A DNA stretch of 64,000 bases, from contig NW_002060948.1 of assembly GCF_000150275.1 (NCBI RefSeq), positions 4,042,759 to 4,106,758 on the forward strand, written 5' to 3'. The translations under genes were made by a program, and so were the position numbers. This stretch comes from Trichoplax adhaerens. Lineage: Eukaryota > Placozoa > Uniplacotomia > Trichoplacea > Trichoplacidae. The notes under the pieces were generated by a model. The model saw nothing but the letters and a program-made list of their open reading frames with translations, did not search any database and was not told the DNA's origin. Of this stretch, positions 25,481-37,600 are shown one piece after another (the first letter of the stretch is position 1; every line of letters starts with the position of its first letter).

Positions 25481-26927
25481 GTGAATCATTGTTAGTAACA
25501 TCCCTTTTAGTCCATCTTTTCCATACTCTGGTGTCTTGAGTGTGCGACTTTGTTGCACCTCCATGGCGCATTCCAATCATAGCTGAGGCATTTTCCATTG
25601 GGCTTCCATTGCATACAGTACAGCTAGCGAGCACTTGCACCGACACGTACCATACAGTCCTATTTTCTAGTAACAGTATGACAATAGCTTCTATTCATAG
25701 CGCAGACGTGTACTGGCTTGCACCATAGATACGCGATGGCAAACGCTGCTACGCCTTGATTATAAATTGACATGCAATGCAATCCTTGCATGTTATTCTT
25801 TCAAATCACTTGTGGTAATCCTATCGAAGTTTGCCTTCCAATTTGTAAATCATCCAATTCCTAGGCAAGCTTTCCTTAATCGGTAACGTTGAATTTTATT
25901 TTCTTGTTGATTTAGTTTTGGTAGTATTGCTAGTTGTTAATAATGGATTGCATCGTCGTGGATAGTAGCATCATGACATGATTGGGGAAGGATTGTCGTC
26001 GATCATGATGATCATTCATATAAGAGTAATCTTACAAAATCGATTTGAATCGGTACCTTTCATGCTCTTTTGAACTATTCCGTAGTTTTAATAAGACATT
26101 GTTATTTTCTACTGGCACTTTGGAGTGGGTTACGGTAGTGGTGGATCATTGTTCATGGTTATACAGTGGCGATGATCGTGATTAACAACAACAAATCGAG
26201 TGCAATACCCTCAGCTGCACAAGACGTATACAAAACACATTCCATCATTCCTAATACGCGTAGTATAGTATTTTAGCTACGACTATCCTGCCGATAGGAT
26301 GTTCATAACAGACCGTCGAGAAATTTCTCTACGGTCTCTATGCTGTACTCAAATTCTGTAGTGTCATAGTGCTTCAGTTAAAAATGAGGCATCAAGCATT
26401 CCACTCTATTGCCGTACATTTGGCCCTGCCATATGAACATCGATATCTTGAAATACTCAGCGTAAATGGCAGATGGGAGACGATCATTTCCGATGCCTAA
26501 TAAGGAATAAGTTATTTTTTATCCTTCTTCAATAATAATACTGTCATGAGTGAATTGAATCAGTGAGTAACACGGATACTGTCGTAAGACTCATCACTGT
26601 GATCACGTTCAAAAAAGAAATAATAAGGATATAGACGGCAGCAACCCATAGCAGCTCAATAAGCCTATGGGCCGTGCACAGTATACCGTTGAACAAGCGA
26701 CATCCGTGTCTAACAGGAGCTCAGCAATTGGTGCAAACTCATCTCACGACACGACTAACGATGATAAATATGGACTTACTATGCTGTACAGTGTACTAGA
26801 CTACTAGTCGAGCTTTGTATCCATGCCTATAGCTCAACTCCTTGTCTACATTCTTCAATACTACATTATAGATATTTTGCAGAACTATCCTACTCAAAAG
26901 ACGTATTGAACCGTGCACTCCGCTTGT
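25481..26927. other. Upstream region of LIG3
   Basis: No exon was recognised. It contains a near-perfect palindrome at 26310-26337 and a ctgtacagtgtactag motif at about 26783-26798, about 130 bases before the first LIG3 ATG. Confidence 0.4.
26310..26337. repeat. 28-bp near-perfect palindrome
   Basis: agaccgtcgagaaa is followed directly by tttctctacggtct; the arms are reverse complements except for one base pair. There is no loop, so it is either a protein-binding palindrome or a cruciform-prone site. Confidence 0.7.
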
Positions 26928-27035
26928 ATGCTACCCTTGTTTACCTCTACTGGTCGACCCTATTTACGTGTATACTTCCAAATTCACCTTGCAAGTTTAT
27001 CCAGGTTGCGATTACTATCCAACTCGATAATCGCT
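26928..27035 (+). other. LIG3: In-frame upstream extension of LIG3, likely mitochondrial presequence
   Basis: An ATG at 26928 is in frame with the nuclear-type start at 27036 and lies 21 bases after an in-frame TGA at 26907-26909. The 36 added residues contain four arginines, several serines and leucines, and no aspartate or glutamate (for example HLASLSRLRLLSN). This composition is typical of a mitochondrial targeting sequence. Vertebrate LIG3 makes its mitochondrial form from an upstream in-frame ATG in the same way, so dual initiation here is a reasonable inference. Confidence 0.55.
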
Positions 27036-30000
27036 ATGCCCATTGAATTTCTAGCTGAATATGATCGTAGCGGTCGTGCCAGTTGTAAAGGATGCAAACA
27101 AAAACTAGAAAAGAAAGCTTTACGTATTGCTAAAGTTGTAGAAAACCCTTTTGGAGATACAGGGGAGACCATGAAACAATGGCATCACCCGAAATGCATC
27201 TTTAATTCCTTCATAAGAGCAAGACCAGCTACAAAAATTATTCAAACTGTGGCAGATATTGATGGATACGATGACTTGGAGGATGATGATCAAGAATCAG
27301 TGTCACAAATGATAACCGGTAAGTTATTCTGTAAATGTTGTATTATACAAGTATTGTTTGCTGTAGAATACAATCTCGAATTTTTTTCCTCGAGATATTT
27401 ACTGTACTGTATGTGTACAAGAGTACAAAGTACTCTGCATTGGTTATAATTAATCAATAAATAATGTTTATATAATCGAATACAACAACTAGATTGCTTG
27501 AAAGAGCGTGGTAATAAACAATCGAAAAAGAAAATGGTTCAACAATCTATACCCTTTGCTAAAGGTATCCTCCTGCATTCATTTATCTACTTGCAACCAT
27601 TTATTAATGAGCAATTTTTATTAGCTAAACGATTACCTACAGTTATTCGATTGATAGATAGATATTTTTATTATATCTTACATCTTTATATATATACAGT
27701 GCTGTACTGTTCAGTAATAGATTTTCAATAGTTTGTTTTGACTATGATTATCAATTGATCGATACTCTTGATAATTATTTGGAGAGTAGCAGGTCCTTCA
27801 GGTTTCAGTAAGCCTAATTCGGGCTGGAATAATTCCAAAAAAGCGTATCATAGCTCAACTTCCAATAATAACAATAGCCAAGATGACAATTCCTTCCAGC
27901 TCTTTACAAGTTTGTGCGATAAAATCGGCAACGTTGGTAGTTATTTAGCCAAGACTAAAGTTGTTGCAGATCTGCTAAAAATGGGCAGTAACGGAAGTAA
28001 GTAAACTATTGAATTTATTGAATTTACTTCTAATACCAATATCTATCATTTCTTATAATAGATTAATAAAAATGACAGGTTCAATTTTTATTCTTTATTG
28101 GCATCCATTTATATGATACTGTTAAAGTACAGTGTAATACCGGCTTATAAAATATCACTACTCTTGTTGACGCAATAGTAATGTATAGCTCATGGATTCA
28201 ATGCCAATAATTTTATTCATTTTTTGGGATAGATGGCTATGAAGGAGATATTTATTTACTTATGAAGCTTTTACTACCTGGTATTGAAAAACGTGTTTAC
28301 AACTTGCAGAGCAGACAATTAATCAAGCTTTTTAGCCAGGTAACTTTACCTATAACATAGTTGATTTCGGATTAAACCTAAACCACTTCATATGCGTAAA
28401 TCATGAATCCTATTTATTGATTACAAATCTTTTAGATATTTGTATGTGATTACGACGAAATGCTCGAGGATTTAGATAAGGTAGAATATACATCTATCTC
28501 TGGACAGAATTATTAATTACGTCAATGATACAAGGAATTTATTTTCATCTAGGGAGACGTTGCCGAAACAATTACGGATTTCTTTGCCAACAATACGGCT
28601 GTAGCGCCGTTAAATCGAAGTCTTTTAACTATGCAAGAGGTAGATTCAGCTAGCAAATTTTAATGCCATGTAGCCCAATATTAATTAATATCATGTATAT
28701 CCTGAATGAATCGTAATTGTACTCCAGGTTGACGATCTATTAGATGAATTGAGTAACGTAACTAAAGAAGATATGCAACTTAAAGTGTTGAAAAAAATTG
28801 CAAGAAGGTATAATTTCAGATGCTTCAAGAAAATTTAGCTAGGAAGATCCAAATTTATTCTAGTTTTGTACTCGTTATAGATGTACTACAGAAGACTTAA
28901 GGTACATTATTAGGCTTATCAAACATGATCTAAGAATCAACGCTGGCTCTAGGCATATGTAAGCATAATAGTACAATATTCGTATCTATAGGACATTGTT
29001 AGATAATCTGTGCTGGTTCTGATTTAAAAGTCTCTTAAAAAGTGATATACAATCTTCTTATACGGCTTATTTATTATGTTAATGTTCCTTTAATTAATTG
29101 CATTTCTCCTTCCGGTATCGATATCTTGTATAGATTGGATGCTCTTGATAAGAATGCTCATGCAGCATATCAAGCTTCCAGTGATTTACGTGATGTTGTA
29201 GATCGATGTTTAGCACGAAAGACTGATAGGAATAATGATGATGACGATGGAGCACCAAAATTGAAACGAGATCTTAGTATACGCGCTTCTTTAATGACTC
29301 CTGTCAGGCCGATGTTGGTTAGATGCTTTATTTTGTGATGGATAAATAAAATAAATAGAGAATTAATACGATACAAGATAGTATTAATTGTATGCTACTA
29401 ACTACCACAGGCAGAAGCATGTAAATCGATCAATACTGCAATCAAAAAATGTCCAAAAGGAATGTTTGCCGAGATCAAATATGATGGCGAAAGAGTACAG
29501 GTATTCTTGTTATATATTTAATTGTAAATTAATAGATAGATCAATTTCTATGTGCATTGGAATATATTTTGTGTTTCCCTTCTACGCTATACGAGATTAT
29601 GCAAATTAACGAAGAGAAACAACATGTATCTATACTTTACTGTAAAGACTGTCGGCAGTGACAAATATTTATTAACGGTAATTCGCAAATGCCAATGCAG
29701 ATTCACAAAAACGGACAACAATTTGAATATTACAGTCGAAGCTTGAAACAAGTTATGCCACACAAGGTATAATTAAGAGCGATCATATGAGTGGGAATAG
29801 GAATTATATTGACGGATGATAATATCTTGTAAACTAGGTTAAGGACATAAAACAATATCTGCCGCAAGCATGTCCGCATGGTAATAGTATCATCCTGGAC
29901 AGTGAGGTAGATATGCTAAGGAAATCCTTTCATTTCTAAATCATAAAAGTATATGCTATCTTTCATTAATAAGCTGACTGTAATATTGACCAAATGCACT

Positions 30001-32799
30001 TATTAATTATTAAGGTATTACTAGTCGATAAAACTGGCAAGCCTTTACCATTTGGGACTCTTGGAGTTCACAAGGTTTTTTATCCAATTTGCAGACGTAA
30101 CTTGTATGTCCTTAATGAAGTTACTTCTTATTACCTAACTGTCATGATGCATTAATCTTAGAAACAAAATTTTTCGGACGCTACCGTTTGCTTGTTTATT
30201 TTCGACTGCCTGCATTTCAATGGTAAAGATTTGATGCAAACGTAAGTTTAATATTCTTTCTTCGATTAACTTCATAAAAATACAATTATCAATAGTGGAT
30301 TACTTCTTAGTAGCTATTACTGAAATTAAGTTTACTTTCAGCTCCATCATCGATAGACGGAAGATATTAGAAAGCAATGTCCAGGAGATTCCTGGTCGGA
30401 TAATGTTATCAGAGAAGAAACTTGTTCAAAAGGAAAATGAACTTACGGGATTAGTTTCACGAGTAATTAGAGAGGGCTTGGAAGGTCTTGTATTAAAAGA
30501 TGTGGAGGTAATAAGCTATTGTTGTCTGTGGGGATAATTGTTGATGTTTCTATCGAATGAATACGAGTAAAGTTTTCTAATATCGTTTTTAAATCTAGAG
30601 CGTATATGAACCAGGAAAGAGACATTGGCTAAAGGTAACATTGAAACCAACTAATAATTCTTTAACATCCCGTCAAAGATGAATTTTTAATTACATGAGT
30701 ATCTATTTTAGATATTGTAAAAACTTTGAGCCCGATCTAATAATGTAGAAGTAATAGATTATATATTAATGTTGACAGATAAAAAAGGATTACCTAGCTG
30801 AAGGAAGTATGGCAGATAGTGCCGATCTTGTTGTGCTTGGAGCATACTACGGTACCGGAAATAAAGGTAGGTCGCTATAAATCTATTTATTAATTTTATA
30901 AATGCAACTCTTCCTCCTTGCATAATCATCATTATGACTGTAGTGTATATTAAAACTATTACATTTTAAAATTCAACATTTAACATCATTATATGTAATA
31001 TCATCGCTGCCTGACTTCAGGTGGAGTTATGTCGGTCTTCTTGATGGGTACATATGATGAAAGATCTGGTCGTTGGCGTACCGTTGCCAAATGCGGTAAT
31101 GGCCATGATGACAAAACTTTGGATAAAATTAACAAAGAACTAAGCGTTGTTAAAATAAGCAAGGTAAATCTGATTACTTACGATTATACTGTACGTGCTC
31201 ATATGATCTGTATTGATGAATACATCTGTATAATATTAGCTCTGGATTAAAAATATATTTGCTAAACCTTCAATAAATGGCTTTACAATAGGATTTTTCG
31301 AAGGTTCCTGGCTGGTTAAATGTTCATCGTAGCTTGGTTCCTGATTTTATTGTAACTGATCCCAAGGTAATAACGCGATTGTCGGTTGTGCTACCATATT
31401 TTTACAGTTAGTAATAAGAACTGTACCTAATGGTTGTAACATTGTCATTGTTTTTCAAACTTGTTAGACAGCGCCCGTATGGGAAATTACTGGTGCTGAA
31501 TTTAGTCAGTCTACTGTTCATACAGCTGACGGTATTTCTATTCGCTTTCCACGAGTTACGAGGATTCGCGATGATAAAGATTGGACAAATGCTACCAATT
31601 TAGATCGCTTAAAGGTTAAAATAATACTAATGATAATGGCAATTCTATTGCGTGTAAGATTTACAACATCACTCTAGAACTTTTCGTCATTTCTACTATA
31701 GACGTTGTACGAAAATTCCAAAGATGCTTCAGGTACTTAGATTTTACTTCGTATATTTAGCCATAATTATATAATGAAATCTGAACTGAAATTGCGGCTC
31801 TTTATAGATATTGCAGATTCTTTACTTGGTGTTAAGAAAGAAGTGGATGATGAAGGAGAATGCAGTAGCAGTAGTAGTCCCGATAAAACGGTTACCAGAA
31901 AGCGTAAAGTAGAAGAGTTAGAGAAAGAAAAAACTACTATAGCTGATAATAAGGTATTATTTAAAATATTGTTGAAATATGAATGTCTTACTAAATCTAT
32001 AATTACCCTGTATTTGCTATTTTGCAACATAAACATAATATCATGCGGTGATCGATAGACTGTTTCATCTTAATGAATACAGGTGATATCTAAAATACCT
32101 TGCAAGTATGGTCCTAATTGCTATAGGAAGAATGGTGAACATCTAGCCAATTACAGCCATAATAAGGTAATTTTCATAGGATATTGGCATGTCAACGACG
32201 TTCTTGGTTTATGATGAAATATTTTAAATTTGAATCATTGTAATTTTTTAAGGAGAATGGTAATAGTTCTCCAAATGCCTGTGGATCACAGATTAAACAG
32301 GTATCATTAACTGTATAATTGAAGTGGTAGAAGCCTACAAATTATAACCTTCTAATATTGTTATTCAGGGTTTACCCAATTTTTTCCACGGATTGAAATT
32401 TGTCATTTCAAGTGATGTCCCCCATCAGCGTAACATTACGCGTCATATCATTGCGTATCCTTTATTATATTTATATTACTACAGGCCGTACTTGCGATTC
32501 TTTATTAAAAACGTCAATGATGGCAGTTTCTTTAACAGTATTGAAATAAAGCTTTGATGGAGATGTTTTAGATGAATTTAAAGAAGACCAAGCTGACCAC
32601 ATTATTGTGAATAGCAATCGTAATAAAAAGGTAAATCATATACAGTAAGGACGATACCTAACATCAATGAATAATACAAAATATATTCTTGTGACCAAAA
32701 ATAACTCTTTCTTGGTATTTGTTTGAATAGGATGATTCGTCTAAGTATATGACCGCATCAGAATTTTGGGACTTTTATAAGAAATCGAAACAATCTTAA
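27036..32799 (+). CDS. LIG3: DNA ligase III, ATP-dependent, with PARP-type zinc finger, PBZ finger and BRCT
   Basis: A gene of about 20 exons. Exon 1 (27036-27318) encodes a PARP-type zinc finger (ASCKGCKQKLEKKALRI, HHPKCIF). Next comes the ligase DNA-binding domain (IIRLIKHDLRINAG, ASLMTPVRPMLAEACKS). The catalytic core follows, with adenylation motif I EIKYDGERVQIHKNG at about 29480-29720 and later motifs ILDSEVLL, CLFIFDCLHFNG, EGLEGLVLKD and RHWLKIKKDYL. The OB-fold region includes AVWEITGAEFS-like and DGISIRFPRVTRIRDDKDW sequences near 31480-31610. A linker carries an NLS-like TRKRKVEE. A PBZ finger is encoded at 32083-32166, and a short C-terminal BRCT (GLKFVISSD, FDGDVLDEF) ends at the TAA at 32797-32799. 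The ligase seals nicks in base-excision and single-strand break repair with XRCC1 and in mitochondrial DNA maintenance. The match to vertebrate LIG3 is strong along its whole length. Some small exon borders are approximate. Confidence 0.95.
32083..32166 (+). other. LIG3: Symmetric 84-nt LIG3 exon encoding a PBZ zinc finger
   Basis: The exon is flanked by AG and GT signals, is phase 0 at both ends and is 28 codons long. It encodes K-I-P-C-K-Y-G-P-N-C-Y-R, then a His six residues after the R, then N-Y-S-H. This matches the poly(ADP-ribose)-binding zinc finger pattern (C-x5-C-x6-H-x5-H with Tyr/Arg after the second Cys) known from APLF and CHFR. It predicts direct binding of PAR chains at damage sites. 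Confidence 0.8.
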
Positions 32800-34669
32800 T
32801 AACCATCTCGTTATTAACTGATCGTTTATTTTAACAATGTATGTAGCTTATAACGAATTTGTAATGGTCAATGCGCTAATGAATTGTTGTCCAAAATTTT
32901 GATTATTATAAATGTAACCTTACCGGTACTGTATTCTTATGGGTGTTCTATTTACGGGAATATATGTAGATAGTACCATATTACTTGCCTTTCCAGGTAT
33001 CTGTCGATAATTGATCATGGATTAGGAGAAAACTATTCTTACTCAGATCCAAGTCATTAAATTGATTTTTAAGCCAGGATTAAACGAATGCTATAAAAGT
33101 CAATACAAATTGACAGTTAGCACTAAATATGCTATGTTGTAGACGACGCTAACATGGAGTTGTAGTGAAATTTTATCTATAATTAGTTAAGTATAGCGAC
33201 TATAGACTTTCTGTTACTGTAATATAGGTATTTCTGACTGAAATTTATTCTGATTTTTGCTATCTTTGCATGTTTTATTCTATTGCGATATTGCGTTATT
33301 ATTCCTATGTATCAGTAATGATTAATCATAGAATAAAGAATATCTTGTTATTTGAGTGTAAATTTTGAAGTAGTCCAAGTTTTGTGAGAATGCTCGAATA
33401 TTTACCGGGTCCTTGGACGCAATATTAGATAAGCCCTGTAGCTCTCACAGAATGAGTTGTCCTGATTTAACTTCTTGATCAGAATCATGAGAGTATCACA
33501 TTTTATGCTCATTTTTAGAGTTGATAGGCTAAGATCTGCCATTGTTTACTGGGTAATTTGCCCGTTATAGTTTCAATTCTTACTGCTAATGCACAACGAA
33601 GACTCCGTACACTATTACTGACATCTTACGTGCGATTGCTGCTAGAATACTTGCGACGTGTAACAATAGGCAGTCTTAAATGTGCTATATATTGTTTAAG
33701 TTAATCTAGCGTTCATCAGAAATAAATTTGAAATAGATAGGAAAGATTTCATGGATCCTATATAAACATTTAAAACATTTAATCAAATCTTGAATTTCTC
33801 AAAATCAAACATCAATTTTTCGAAGGCTTTCTTGAAATACATATAGCATACTTACACCAATCAAAAACTAAATGCGCTAATATTACGGATAGTAATTAAA
33901 ATTAACATGTGACACTACAGTAATCAATTATTCTATTAGACTGGCACGCGTTATAGTAGTGTTAGTAAATATATGTATCTTGTCTTACGCGTATGCCTAG
34001 CCACATTATCATTATTCGCTTTCACTAGTAAACGACTTAGAAGCGTACTAGAATGAGCTATTTTGTGGATAAACGGCATTTAATATACTGGCAATCACCA
34101 TTCATCGGGAAATTTTTTACCGACGGTTATCGACAATTGGGCAATTGTCTGAGATAAACGTGAGTTACATCTGCGTTGGCTTATCAGAAATAATTTTATA
34201 ATTGATATTTTAACGAACAAAATCGATTGCGTTATGTACTATCTTACATGCTTATAACAATGTATCAATCTTAAGCTTAATTCATTTAACATAGTCGATT
34301 TTTGTTGTCGTTGATCACCGGATGGAAATAACAGAACAGAACTGTACTACGTATTTTTAAATAATTTTTGCAACATTCTTTATAGCATCATACTAGATAG
34401 CTACTTAAGAAAAGAAATAATGACGGGTTAAAGCGTGATAAATTGGCTAGTCAATAAAGGTATTACGAATGCAGTTAACAGATAATCCGGCAGTAAGTAC
34501 ACTGATTTACCTGCATCAGTATTTAAACAATAATAGCAGCAAAAAACAACGTAGATAGTGAAAACACAATATAGGTAATACACTTATACTACATAATGAG
34601 TCGTAGCAAGTGAGTGTTAATAATCACTACAGTATCAAGTTATATATATATATACATGGGTGATGATGT
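32800..34669. other. Convergent gap between LIG3 and NUP188
   Basis: AT-rich 3' flanks of two convergent genes. It contains a (TA)n run at about 34641-34655. No exon or RNA gene was recognised. Confidence 0.5.
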
Positions 34670-37600
34670 TCAATTAGTAGAATTGTTTCTATTTAGCATA
34701 CGATGAACCATAGTATCCATAACATGAAAGAATTTTTGATCACTTGAGTCAGCAAATCTCACTGCAAGTTTACGAGGAGACTGTCCACTACTGTTAGTCA
34801 TCCAGGTCTTACTATTATTTACACTGTCGTCTTTATTGGGTGTAGTAGAAAATGATAATGATAAATTATTATTTGATGATGACATTGAAACGTCCGGATG
34901 TCGAGGAGAAGAATGAGATCCTCCACGAGTGAAATAACGGCTGACTCCGTTCAGGAAATTTCCCTAAAATGGAAGATAATACGAATAAAACAGTATAACA
35001 ACTCATAATGTATAATTATACAGGGCTAACGTAATTTACCAATTCAGTACTGAGTTCCCATCGTAACATTTGTTTATCATTATGTGATACATCTGAATGA
35101 CATAAATATAGAAGGGCTTGCGATAATATTAGTACTTGACAATTTTCCAAAATATATAAAAGTGCAGACCTAATAGCAGAAAGTATAGCTTAGGGACTTA
35201 GAAATTTGTAAGCAGCGGTATTTACGTTTCAATTAGGAATATTGAAATTTTCAGATTGATATTATACCTTAATTTGGATTTATGAGACACATCAACGCTT
35301 ACTGACGAATTTAAATTCTGATTAGTGGGTGATTTTAATAATGTGGACCGATGATACTCAAGCTGTAAGAATATCAATGCACAGTATTACCATCTACATT
35401 ATTCGACGCATAAATTATATGTGTTTCCAACAGAATTCTTAGATATGTCTATATTTAGCATCTTCGATAATACCTTATTCAATAGTGTTAGAGCCATAGT
35501 TTGACAAGCTAGCATTGCTCCAAATGATACAGGGCCATCGTCTTCTGCCGCAGGTGCATTATATGATAATAATAACATTGGCTTACGGTCTAATTGTTCA
35601 ATGTTCTACAAGATAATAAAATTTTGTGTGGTCATCGATCACGAGGAACAAGTGCACTATGACAAGAATATAACTGACATTTTCTGTTACTAGGTATGTT
35701 AAATCCGGAGAAAATTGTCTCAGAGCGGATAGTCCTTTACACAGTATATTCACGAGGCTGGTAAATATATGGAGGAAGCAAGTAAACGACCGATAAAGCA
35801 TTATGACCGCGATTTGCATATGGTTAATAAAATTTTATATACCAGATCTGAACTTTTTCAAATAAAGGCCGGATTTCTGGTGATATTTGATCTTCATCAG
35901 GTTCTTTCGAGAAAGAGACAGTCTTTAAATTTGTGGAAATTGGTATATGGTGAATAGATGTTCCAGGTTTCTTTTCGGGTGAACTATGCTGTAATAAATT
36001 CGTTAATAATTATAATGATTTACGTTAGATATTTTATAAATTGCTGCAGGCGTTTTTAAGGACCAGGGTAGCAAATAGTTGACAATACCTTAACCATATG
36101 ATGTAGCAATTGCGATCTACTCAGTAAGATTGTACAGCTTCGACACAATGACATGATAGAAATCTTTACGATAAAGAAAAATATTTATATTAGAACTGAA
36201 TATAGTTTTAATCTTTATCGCTAGAAAATTACCTGCATTCTGTTGAAAACAATCGGTAAATCAAATTGCCATTTATTTTCGAAATGAGCTAGTTGAAAGA
36301 GAAAGTTCATTATTTCTTCAGCTTCTTCCAGGCATTCTAATGATTGATTGTAGCGTACGCTAGCCAAAACCTGTTCGAATATAAAAAAATATGCCTACTT
36401 TAATCGCATATGGCTGGGTTTGCGTTGTTGCTATTACGCTAATGATCAAAATTTATGTATGGATAATGAATTGTAAATTCGTAACCTTCTCCATTCTCTC
36501 ATAGTGAACGCCAACGAAATTAAAAGCATCTGCTAGGAAGCTATGGCGTGATATTCCAAGGAGTATACTCATCAGAGATATTCCTAATCTCCACGTGCGG
36601 CGCCATTCTGATTTGTTGTTGGGTTTCTTTTTCACTTTCTGTAGTAACATAATTAGACGCAATAAAGTATATTTATTCTTTATCAGGAAAATAATTACGA
36701 ATTCAGCTTGTACGTACAGTTTCACTAGCATACACGCTGGCATCTTTCTTGGAAGACCATGAATCGATTATTGGTAAAGTATAGTTTTGTGGAAAATCTA
36801 AACATAGATACTTGCTAACGCCATTTAAAACTAAGGATTCTGCAGCCTATGCACAAAATCGAAATTTAATGTAAGAGCAATACGAACAGAGATTGGGAAA
36901 CAATGTCGCTTTAGAAATACCGTCGGGGTTTTCTTCGTCATTTGAATGAAAAGACAAAGTGCTGCTTCAATCAGTTCTGCGCCATCATCCCGCTAATGAA
37001 TCAAAGCGCAAAATTATAGTTGAAGATATTAACTATAATGACACACAACGCCCGAGCACTTACGTAATGATATAATATAGCGAAGTACAGTGATGAAATA
37101 TCAAACCTGAAAACTAATTTCCATGAATTTTAACAGAGTTTGTACAACATTGTATTCGATTAATGTGGGTAGCAGCACTTCTAAATTCTGATGCAATTGT
37201 ATAATTTCGCACAGGAGGTATGTCGACGTTATAGGTAGCTTCAGTAGATAAAAACTATGAATTACGTTCTTGTCGTTTGTACGTTCATACAACAAAGCTG
37301 AAATAGTAATATTACTAGTTACGGCTTACTTTGCTTTTCTTCGTCTTTGCTTTATCAACACTTTCTTTGAATTCTTTAGAAGTAAGGATTTGTAGATTGC
37401 TTCTTGTATTTTTAATATGATCTTTAACGATTTCTGAAATCATTGCCTTTTCTTCATTTTTATAGAATGGAGGAAAATTGTGACGCTGGATTGTTTCACA
37501 TACAATATTCGTTAAGTCCAAAAATGTCACATCTCTTAGTTGACCTATATTAAGATTCAGTTAAGTAGTGAAGAAAGTAAGCTGGACATTAAAGCGGTAG

